Positions 36,963-44,684 of a DNA stretch of 64,000 bases are shown here, in pieces; the first letter of the stretch is position 1; every line of letters begins with the position of its first letter. Origin of the DNA: Lusitaniella coriacea LEGE 07157 (GTDB lineage: Bacteria > Cyanobacteriota > Cyanobacteriia > Cyanobacteriales > Spirulinaceae); the NCBI RefSeq assembly GCF_015207425.1, contig NZ_JADEWZ010000012.1:1-64000 (forward strand), written 5' to 3'. A program made the position numbers and the translations under genes. The notes below the pieces were generated by a model. It worked only from the letters and a program-made list of their open reading frames with translations, searched no databases and had not been told where the DNA came from.

Positions 36963-37237
36963 ATATGAAATTCGGTTGAATGCCCTCGGCAAGGGCTGAC
37001 ACGGTGACGGGGAGACGGGGAGTTGGGGGAGCTTTTGGATGACACGGAGACACGGAGACATGGCACTTCGACACGCTCAGTGACCGGGAGACACGGAGAG
37101 TGGGAGACACGGTGACACGGTGACACAGTGATGACTGAATGATTGATAACTGAAAAAACCTGTTCCCTGTTCCCTATTCCCTATTCCCTATTCCCTCGTT
37201 CTAGCAAGGGTTTCAGGGTGTTCACATCAGGCGTAGT
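36963..37237 (+). repeat. Composite intergenic repeat, complete copy
   Basis: Order: A (CATATGAAATTCGGTTGAAT...AGGGCTGA), 8-mers GACACGG(T/A), TTTTGGATGACACGG, CTTCGACACGCTCAGTGACC, more 8-mers, C (AATGATTGATAACTGAAAAA), heptamers TTCCCT(G/A), E (TAGCAAGGGTTTCAG...ACATCAGGCGT). The stretch 37105-37165 is nearly identical to 54144-54213. Confidence 0.85.
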
Positions 37238-37337
37238 ATGGGAAAGGGGTAAAGGGGAGATGCTGCGTCTGTAAAGAGATTGGTCGCTTAATTCTACTGC
37301 CTTCATGGTGGATGTTGGATGACAGGGAGAGACGACA

Positions 37338-37805
37338 ATGAGTGCAAATAGGGTTCGGGTAGCGAAAGATAAGGCAGAGTTTATGCGCGGATTGCTCGAT
37401 TCTGCGGGAACGACAGGGCCTTTTCAAACTTATGCGGACGCGATCGCGTTTGCGGCGGCGTTGGGGGTCGAACGGGGAAAGCGCGTGCCTTTGGGGGCAA
37501 TCTCAACGAGGGAACCAGGGCCGATTGGGTTGGAGGTGTTTATTTCCAGAGGATACGATCGCGCGATCCAATTAATCGCGATCGCGCAAACCCAAAATCC
37601 TCACGTCATTTCTCCCTACGATCGGTTGGCGGAGGAGGAACGAATCGAGATTTTTGAGGAGTTTGCCAATGGGGGTTTGGCGATTTTACAGGATGAGTTG
37701 AGAGGCGCGGTGGATTACAGCGAACGGCTGTTGTTAATGCTTAACCGCGATCGGTTTCAGGAAGAGGTGATAGAGGAAGAGTTCGATCTGAGTCGGTTTT
37801 TGTAA
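37338..37805 (+). CDS. DNA phosphorothioation (Dnd) system-associated protein 4-like
   Basis: Cytosolic protein of 155 aa. The pattern RVRVAKDKAEF, TTGPFQTYADAIAFAAALG, RVPLGAISTREPGPIGLEVFISRGYD, IFEEFANGGLAILQDELRGAVDY and the C-terminal EEEFDLSRFL matches my recollection of the Dnd-associated protein 4 family, small proteins found beside or apart from dnd/dpt phosphorothioation genes in cyanobacteria. No dndBCDE or dptFGH is present in the window, so it is an orphan here. The exact role is unknown. GGGAG lies about 12 nt before the ATG. Confidence 0.7.
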   Translation: MSANRVRVAKDKAEFMRGLLDSAGTTGPFQTYADAIAFAAALGVERGKRVPLGAISTREPGPIGLEVFISRGYDRAIQLIAIAQTQNPHVISPYDRLAEEERIEIFEEFANGGLAILQDELRGAVDYSERLLLMLNRDRFQEEVIEEEFDLSRFL

Positions 37806-37816
37806 TTCTCGCGCCT

Positions 37817-37850
37817 AGTGGTTCGTCAAGCTCGATTTTGTGCGTTTAGT
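37817..37850 (+). repeat. Solo end of the MITE-like family
   Basis: AGTGGTTCGTCAAGCTCGAT... matches the terminal inverted repeat of the element at 10636-10727. No partner end is seen nearby. Confidence 0.45.
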
Positions 37851-37862
37851 AGCGACGCGCTA

Positions 37863-38429
37863 TCAAAATTCGTCCTTGACATTAATTTGTGTCTCGATGG
37901 GAGTCGAACGCATCTCGAAGGATAGGTGATGGTAGCCTAAAAAAAGCGTTGTTCCCCCCAAAACCGCGATCGCGCCAATCAACATTCCCCTTAATAATTG
38001 AACCTGCGCGCGCAGTTGCTTCACTTCCAAATTCCGCGTTTCCAATTCTGCGAGTTTTTTTGTAGAAGCATCAATAGTAGTCGGTACGAGAGGAACTTTG
38101 GGTTTCGCTTTCTTTTTATGGGGTTTGAACTGAACTTTCCCGTGAAGCCAATTGGCAATTTGTTCGGGGGATTGTTTCTGAAATCGACGTAGCGCATAGA
38201 ATCGAAAAGCGGGTTTGGAGAATCGCGCAATTGACTTTATACCCCGCTTCAAAGGTTTAGCGTGAAATCGATTATTAATCAGATTTACCGAACCAATATC
38301 GTAGAGACAGTCTACAATCGCTTTAAATGTCGCCTCTTCTCGTTTAAATAATTGGTCGAGTAAAATCAGGAGGGTTTGCCTCCGTTGCGCTTTCATCCGT
38401 TCTTCGTCAATGGGTTTCCGTTTTGGCAT
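37863..38429 (-). CDS. Hypothetical protein with C-terminal TM segment
   Basis: Basic protein of 188 aa, family not recognised. The first 100 residues are helical and rich in Lys and Arg (MPKRKPIDEERMKAQRRQ, HGKVQFKPHKKKAKPK); a short coiled coil (about 124-148, KLAELETRNLEVKQLRAQ) runs into one hydrophobic segment (about 150-168, MLIGAIAVLGGTTLFLGY). It is probably anchored in a membrane with the basic domain in the cytosol. It is convergent with the Dnd-associated gene, 57 bp apart. Confidence 0.7.
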   Translation of the reverse strand: MPKRKPIDEERMKAQRRQTLLILLDQLFKREEATFKAIVDCLYDIGSVNLINNRFHAKPLKRGIKSIARFSKPAFRFYALRRFQKQSPEQIANWLHGKVQFKPHKKKAKPKVPLVPTTIDASTKKLAELETRNLEVKQLRAQVQLLRGMLIGAIAVLGGTTLFLGYHHLSFEMRSTPIETQINVKDEF

Positions 38430-38569
38430 CAGTTCTGTCTGAAAAATCGATCGCGCTTTTCTGTAACCTAAACAGAATATAACTTACACAGAATGCGTAT
38501 TAGATAAATATCCGCGTCTCCCAAACTATTAGCAATTCATCTTAAGGTGCTTGAAAGACTTGGTTCTGG

Positions 38570-38629
38570 TGGGTTACGGTGAAGACAAAGGTCAACGGGT
38601 CGATATCCATCGAATTGCCACCTAACCCA
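38570..38629 (-). repeat. 60-nt structured repeat, copy 1
   Basis: On the minus strand it begins TGGGTTAGGTGG and ends CACCGTAACCCA, with an inner stem CGATGG/CCGTTG. The second copy is at 41824-41883. It lies just after the stop of the flavoprotein gene, in the sense orientation. Similarity continues about 30 nt past the 60-nt core. Confidence 0.75.
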
Positions 38630-38640
38630 CCCTTTTATGT

Positions 38641-39873
38641 TCAGAGATAGGTAACTCGCCCCATCGCTTGACCTGCTAACCATCCCGTCGTCCACGCACT
38701 CTGAAAATTAAACCCTCCCGTCACGCCGTCAATATCCAGAATTTCTCCCGCAAAATACAGTCCCGGACATTTACGACTCTCCATTGTTTTGAAATCCACT
38801 TCTTGCAATTTGATTCCGCCGCAGGTGACGAATTCTTCTTTAAATACCCCTTTCCCTTGAATCTCGTACTTTCCTTGGGTTAATTCCCCCACTAACGCAT
38901 TTAACCCTTTTTTGGAGAGTTCTGCCCAGGGGGTTTGCCGTTCGATTCCAGCAATTTCCACCAATCTCTGCCAAAGGCGTTTGGGGATAGGGAGGGGACA
39001 ATTTGTGGAAATTTGGCGTTTTGGGGTTCGAGATTTAATGGCTAAAAGTTCTTGGCGCAAGGTTTCTGGGTTGTGGGGAGGAACCCAATTGATTTGCAGG
39101 AGCATTTTATAGGCGCGATCGCGCAAAATTCTTGCCCCCCAAGCAGATAATTTTAATAGGGCAGGGCCGCTCAATCCCCAATGGGTAACCAGCAATGCAC
39201 CCTGTTGTTCGACTTTCCCTTTTCCCCCATCCAACAGCCGAATGCGAGCATTTTCAACGCTAACGCCGGCTAAATCCTGCAAGCGAGGATCTTTGATTTT
39301 GAACGTAAAAAGGGAGGGAACGGGAGGAATAATCGTGTGTCCCAAATCTTTTGCCCATTGATAGGCGCTAGGATTGCTCCCTGTGGCTAAGAGTACGCGA
39401 TCTTGTTGCAACATTTCTCCCCCGCGTAACCCAATCTCAAATTTCCCCTCTGAATCTTTGCAAACGGACTCGACTCTTACCCCCGTTCGGATTTGAACTC
39501 CCGCTTCCTGTGCAGATTCCAGCAAACAATTAATAATCGTTTCCGAATCATCCGTCACCGGAAACATTCGCCCGTCCGCTTCTGTTTTCAACCGCACTCC
39601 CCGTTCCTCAAACCACGCGACGGTATCTTGGGGTTGGAAGCGGGAGAATGCACCCCGCAAGACTTTTCCCCCTCTGGGATAATTTTGCACTAGGAGGGCG
39701 GGATCGAAGCAGTGATGGGTGACATTGCACCGTCCCCCGCCGGAGATGCGCACCTTTGATAAGGGTTTACGTCCCGCTTCCAGCAGTAGAACTTGGATAT
39801 GGGGGTAAGTGGCGGCGCAGGTTATCGCACTAAAAAAACCCGCAGCACCTCCCCCCGCGATCGCGATTTTCAT
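38641..39873 (-). CDS. HI0933/BaiN-family NAD(P)/FAD-dependent oxidoreductase
   Basis: Flavoprotein of 410 aa. The FAD ADP-binding motif GGGAAGFFSAI is at 7-17 and the family signature KVRISGGGRCNVTHH at 40-54; the C-terminal ECFAGEILDIDG-like stretch (YFAGEILDIDGVTGGFNFQSAWTTG is read, GGFNFQ clear) closes the FAD site. Members of this family are widespread and their substrates are mostly unknown. It is followed 11 bp downstream by a 60-nt repeat and preceded on the same strand, after 10 bp, by rubredoxin, which suggests an electron-transfer operon. Confidence 0.9.
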   Translation of the reverse strand: MKIAIAGGGAAGFFSAITCAATYPHIQVLLLEAGRKPLSKVRISGGGRCNVTHHCFDPALLVQNYPRGGKVLRGAFSRFQPQDTVAWFEERGVRLKTEADGRMFPVTDDSETIINCLLESAQEAGVQIRTGVRVESVCKDSEGKFEIGLRGGEMLQQDRVLLATGSNPSAYQWAKDLGHTIIPPVPSLFTFKIKDPRLQDLAGVSVENARIRLLDGGKGKVEQQGALLVTHWGLSGPALLKLSAWGARILRDRAYKMLLQINWVPPHNPETLRQELLAIKSRTPKRQISTNCPLPIPKRLWQRLVEIAGIERQTPWAELSKKGLNALVGELTQGKYEIQGKGVFKEEFVTCGGIKLQEVDFKTMESRKCPGLYFAGEILDIDGVTGGFNFQSAWTTGWLAGQAMGRVTYL

Positions 39874-39883
39874 TTAACGATTT

Positions 39884-40045
39884 CTAATTTTCCGGTTCAA
39901 AGTCTTCTTTACTCACGCCACAAACCGGACAACACCAGTCATCGGGAATCTGCTCAAAGGGCGTTCCGGCTTCAATTCCACTGTCGGGATCGCCTTCTTC
40001 AGGATCGTAGACATAACCGCAAACTTTGCAAACATATTTTTGCAT
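39884..40045 (-). CDS. Rubredoxin
   Basis: Soluble rubredoxin of 53 aa, below the usual ORF size cut-off. The Fe(Cys)4 site is complete: Cys6-x2-Cys9 ([10 protein letters not shown]) and Cys39-x2-Cys42 ([11 protein letters not shown]), with the expected Gly and aromatic residues. There is no membrane anchor, so it is distinct from the photosystem II-linked RubA of cyanobacteria. GAGAGGAG lies about 5-12 nt upstream of the ATG. The flavoprotein gene starts 10 bp downstream on the same strand; a redox partnership is a reasonable inference. Confidence 0.95.
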   Translation of the reverse strand: MQKYVCKVCGYVYDPEEGDPDSGIEAGTPFEQIPDDWCCPVCGVSKEDFEPEN

Positions 40046-40078
40046 TAGTGTTCTCCTCTCTTGGCTGACTGCTCTAAC

Positions 40079-40276
40079 TTAGAATCGCCGCGTTTTCTCA
40101 ACCCCATAGAGAATGCCCGTTCCGATAGATAGCAGGATCAGCAACCAGATGATTCCCCCAGGAATAAAGGTGAGAATGCCAAAGCCCCGTAGCAAGTAGG
40201 CAATAACCGTCACAGACAGCACCATTAAAAAGAGGTACGCCAGAATCGAGTTTTCAGAACGGTTAGGAAAGCTCAT
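40079..40276 (-). CDS. Small two-TM membrane protein
   Basis: Protein of 65 aa with two hydrophobic segments (about 12-28, YLFLMVLSVTVIAYLLR, and 35-57, FIPGGIIWLLILLSIGTGI) and a short basic C-terminus. It resembles small conserved cyanobacterial membrane proteins of unknown role. It lies 33 bp before rubredoxin on the same strand and may head that operon. Confidence 0.7.
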   Translation of the reverse strand: MSFPNRSENSILAYLFLMVLSVTVIAYLLRGFGILTFIPGGIIWLLILLSIGTGILYGVEKTRRF

Positions 40277-40901
40277 GTAAAGTTGGGAAAACTAGACCCC
40301 TTCATTTTTGCACAGTCCCAGGAAAAGGGATTGGAGATCGGATTGAGTTTAAGGAAATGGGAAAAATTAACGATTCTTTATCAAAGGGTAAATCCGTCGG
40401 GTTACACCTCTTGCAATCCCTCTAAGATCCGAGACTTGGAGTTGTTCGAGATTCCCTGCACGCGATCGCGCGAACAAATCCCTTTAGCCGCCTGTCCCCT
40501 CTTCTTTTCCCTCAGTATAAGTTGCAATGGGGATCGCGCGATCGCGCGGGAATTTCGGCTTCGCAGCACGCGGATTGCCCATCCCTGAAAATACAATCGA
40601 TTCAATTTTTGTCTATTGTAACTATTTATAATTTAACAAAACCCAAAATACTAAAATCAATACAATAAATCTACTCGTAGAACTTAACGCCCAGTCAACA
40701 CCAGCTTTAGTCCCAAAAAAAACTTTAATTTCCCCCTGAAAGCTAAATCTCCCTTTTTTCTTCCTTTTCAAATTCAGGCAGTTCGACAATAATGCAATAA
40801 GCAATCGACAAAAAATAAAAATCTACAACGGTTAAATCATCCTTGTAGGGTTTACAGACAAGCGTTTAGATCGAACATATCGGATTAGGAGAACAATCAG
40901 C
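40277..40901. other. Intergenic region upstream of chlL
   Basis: About 625 bp. HIP1 motifs cluster at 40460-40545; the final 250 bp are AT-rich and likely contain the chlL promoter. Open frames at 40283-40588 and 40622-40804 show no recognisable protein. Confidence 0.4.
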
Positions 40902-41765
40902 GTGAAACTCTCAGTTTACGGAAAAGGCGGAATCGGCAAATCGACCACAAGCTGCAACATCTCCGTTGCCCTTGCCAAACGCGGTAAAAAAGTTCTACAA
41001 ATTGGTTGCGATCCCAAACACGACAGCACCTTCACCCTGACAGGCTTCCTTATCCCCACCATCATCGACACCCTACAAGAAAAAGACTTTCACTACGAAG
41101 ACATTTGGCCCGAAGATGTCATCTACAAAGGCTATGCCGGAGTTGATTGCGTCGAAGCAGGGGGACCCCCAGCAGGTGCGGGTTGTGGCGGTTACGTTGT
41201 CGGCGAAACCGTAAAACTCCTCAAAGAACTCAACGCCTTCGACGAATACGATGTCATCCTCTTCGACGTTCTCGGCGACGTAGTATGTGGCGGATTTGCC
41301 GCACCCCTCAACTACTCCGACTACTGCATGATCGTCACTGACAACGGGTTTGATGCGCTCTTCGCTGCCAATCGCATCGCCGCTTCAGTACGGGAAAAAG
41401 CGCGGACGCACTCCCTCCGCCTCGCGGGTTTAATCGGCAACCGCACCTCCAAGCGGGACTTAATCGAGAAATACATCGAAGCCGTTCCCATGCCAATTTT
41501 GGAAGTTTTGCCCTTAATTGAAGATATTCGCGTCTCCCGCGTCAAAGGTAAAACCCTCTTTGAAATGGCAGAAACCGAACCTTCCCTCAGCTATGTCTGC
41601 GATTACTACCTCAGCATCGCCGATCAAATTTTAGCCTTACCCGAAGGTGTCGTTCCCAACGACGCACAGGATCGGGATTTATTCTCCTTGCTGTCTGACT
41701 TCTATCTCAATCCGAAAGAAGCACCGAAGCAGGAAGAAGAAGAGTTAGACCTAATGATGGTTTAA
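40902..41765 (+). CDS. chlL: Light-independent protochlorophyllide reductase, iron protein ChlL
   Basis: Homodimeric ATP-dependent electron donor of dark-operative protochlorophyllide reductase, 287 aa, homologous to nitrogenase NifH. It has the P-loop GKGGIGKST (8-16), the switch region with [14 protein letters not shown] and the two [4Fe-4S] ligands Cys95 and Cys129. It starts with GTG at 40902, after TTAGGAG. It reduces ChlN-ChlB; chlB is not in the window. A small ORF and then chlN follow on the same strand, so a chlL-ORF-chlN unit is likely. Confidence 0.97.
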   Translation: MKLSVYGKGGIGKSTTSCNISVALAKRGKKVLQIGCDPKHDSTFTLTGFLIPTIIDTLQEKDFHYEDIWPEDVIYKGYAGVDCVEAGGPPAGAGCGGYVVGETVKLLKELNAFDEYDVILFDVLGDVVCGGFAAPLNYSDYCMIVTDNGFDALFAANRIAASVREKARTHSLRLAGLIGNRTSKRDLIEKYIEAVPMPILEVLPLIEDIRVSRVKGKTLFEMAETEPSLSYVCDYYLSIADQILALPEGVVPNDAQDRDLFSLLSDFYLNPKEAPKQEEEELDLMMV

Positions 41766-41787
41766 TTCTATCTTTTTGGCACTGTAG

Positions 41788-41806
41788 GGGCGCAATGCTT
41801 GCGCCC
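41788..41806. repeat. GGGCGCAA palindrome after chlL
   Basis: GGGCGCAA-TGC-TTGCGCCC is a perfect 8-bp stem 22 bp past the chlL stop. It lacks a T-run and resembles common dispersed cyanobacterial palindromes, though it could stabilise the 3' end. Confidence 0.5.
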
Positions 41807-41823
41807 AATCTAGTTTCGTAGGG

Positions 41824-41883
41824 TGGGTTAGGTGGCGATTCAATAGATATCAGCCTATTGACTTTTATATTCACCGTAACCCA
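41824..41883 (+). repeat. 60-nt structured repeat, copy 2
   Basis: Begins TGGGTTAGGTGG, ends CACCGTAACCCA, with inner stem CAATAG/CTATTG around ATATCAGC. Relative to the copy at 38570-38629 the inner stem has one compensatory A-T to G-C change and two changes to G-T pairs. It lies 58 bp after chlL, sense orientation. Confidence 0.75.
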
Positions 41884-41914
41884 GCAAAACCAAGGTTTTC
41901 AAACACTTGAGGCT

Positions 41915-41931
41915 GGTGGGCATTGCCCACC
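41915..41931. repeat. GTGGGC palindrome
   Basis: GGTGGGCA-T-TGCCCACC, an 8-bp perfect stem, joined directly to the 60-nt repeat region. Same family as 21893 and 26531. Confidence 0.65.
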
Positions 41932-41956
41932 CTACATAAACTTCATTTGTCAAAGT

Positions 41957-42370
41957 ATGGATGAAATCAACGAGTTTCTAGAGGAAATAGGTGATTCTTT
42001 ACAAGAAAAATGGCTAGCCTATTACACCGCGAATCGCTTGTGGCTTGTTGCGTCTGGGATGTATAAAGAGCAATCTTTCGTTCAAGAGATTAATGGAGTT
42101 AGACAGAATGCTTCTCGCCCTTCAAGCAGTTTTATCCTAGGAGTAGTTAGTATTCTAGAGCCTCGGCTATCTCAAATTCTTCCTTATTGGTTCAAATTTA
42201 ATCCAAACAAAGAAGGATTAATCCAAAAACTAGGATTGAATTTCGATCCAGAGAGTGTTATTGCCCATCGAGAATTAGAGTCTTTAAGAATGCAACAAAC
42301 TCAAGCAGTGTTGTTACCAGAAGCTGAAGAAAATACAGATATAGAAGATAATCGCACTCCCTGTAATTAA
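41957..42370 (+). CDS. Small protein between chlL and chlN (DUF5331-like)
   Basis: Protein of 137 aa from the ATG at 41957 (MDEINEFLEEIGDSLQEKWLAYY); the frame is open back to 41858 but those codons are inside dispersed repeats and should be excluded. It is helical, has no membrane segment, and ends in a poorly ordered acidic tail. A short ORF in this position is known from other cyanobacteria (e.g. between chlL and chlN in Anabaena-type genomes) and I tentatively link it to DUF5331. The function is unknown; its position suggests a tie to dark chlorophyll synthesis. Confidence 0.7.
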   Translation: MDEINEFLEEIGDSLQEKWLAYYTANRLWLVASGMYKEQSFVQEINGVRQNASRPSSSFILGVVSILEPRLSQILPYWFKFNPNKEGLIQKLGLNFDPESVIAHRELESLRMQQTQAVLLPEAEENTDIEDNRTPCN

Positions 42371-42416
42371 TAATTAACAACGGGAAATCCAGAATCAAAA
42401 AGAGAGAGGAGATTAA

Positions 42417-43811
<1,395 letters not shown>

Positions 43812-43840
43812 ATTTTTAGCTGTAAGTCTCCTGGGAGACA

Positions 43841-43868
43841 AGAGCGATCGCGCGATCGCTCTTTTTTT
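43841..43868 (+). terminator. Terminator of the chl operon, built from HIP1 palindromes
   Basis: AGAGCGATCG-CG-CGATCGCTCT followed by seven T, 29 bp after the chlN stop. Both arms are made of the HIP1 octamer GCGATCGC. Confidence 0.85.
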
Positions 43869-43964
43869 GTGCGATTCTAGTCTTGATGCAACTTTTTGAT
43901 TCTTCCTATACCATGAAATTAGGGCGCGATGCGCTTTTGAAGTTTGCTTTTTCCCCTGCCTAAA

Positions 43965-44684
43965 ATGCGTAAAAGTCCTCTCATTCAAAGGATTTTGCTC
44001 GGAATTCTCCTCAGTCTGACTGTGGCGTTGCTGATTGTTTTTCTGAGTTTAGGGTCTATTGTTGAAAAAAGTATCAAGTACAATACCCAAAAAACATTAG
44101 GTGTCTATACCAGCGTTGAAGGCTTGAGGGTACAACGATTTAAGGGTTTGATTGAAATCGAGAATTTGATTGTGAATAACCCTCCCGACTTTGTTACGCC
44201 ATACTTTATCAAAGCGAGTCATTTATCCCTCAGAATAAAACCCCTCTCTTTCTTAGGGAAAGTAGCTGTATTTGAAAAATTTGAAATTGAAAGAGTTGAG
44301 ATCAATGTCGAACAAAGGGCTTTTAAAAACAACATCTTAGCAATTTTGGATAATTCAGAAGACTATAGAGAAAGACGGGGACAGATCGTAAAAAACGGCT
44401 TCAACCGAAAATTCAGATTAGATCGCGCTCGCGTTGATGAAATGGAAGTTGAATTAAAGTTATTGCCAACTAGAATTAACAATGGCTTGACCTTTGAATT
44501 GCCCACTTTTCAAGAAGTTGAAATTGAAGATATTACACCCTACAATATCAAAGGCGTTGTCCTGAGTGACTTAATCGATCGGCTCAACTCAAGACTGTTG
44601 ACCGGTGTCTTAGATGCAATTCCCCAAGAACTATCCGAAAGATTGGATATTTCTAAATTCTTAGATCAAGCAGATTTGAACTGA
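43965..44684 (+). CDS. AsmA-like membrane-anchored protein
   Basis: Protein of 239 aa from the ATG at 43965 (MRKSPLIQRILLG); a TTG 21 bp upstream is also in frame. One N-terminal TM segment (about 8-32) is followed by a beta-rich domain with the pattern LGVYTSVEGLRVQRFKGLIEIENLIVNNP typical of AsmA/DUF748-like envelope proteins, which help lipid or outer-membrane protein trafficking in other bacteria. The specific role is unknown. Its 3' end overlaps the convergent GGDEF-EAL gene by 19 bp. Confidence 0.7.
   Translation: MRKSPLIQRILLGILLSLTVALLIVFLSLGSIVEKSIKYNTQKTLGVYTSVEGLRVQRFKGLIEIENLIVNNPPDFVTPYFIKASHLSLRIKPLSFLGKVAVFEKFEIERVEINVEQRAFKNNILAILDNSEDYRERRGQIVKNGFNRKFRLDRARVDEMEVELKLLPTRINNGLTFELPTFQEVEIEDITPYNIKGVVLSDLIDRLNSRLLTGVLDAIPQELSERLDISKFLDQADLN

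Noticed and set aside
37000-37190. CRISPR-like tandem repeat block
   Set aside because: Units are 7-9 nt without spacers and lack cas genes; it is a short tandem repeat.
40283-40588. 101-codon ORF upstream of chlL
   Set aside because: HIP1-rich noncoding DNA, no domain or ribosome-binding site seen.
40622-40804. 60-codon minus ORF with hydrophobic C-terminus
   Set aside because: AT-rich chance frame in the chlL promoter region.
41858-41956. Upstream extension of the ORF between chlL and chlN
   Set aside because: The extra codons lie inside the 60-nt repeat and GTGGGC palindrome.
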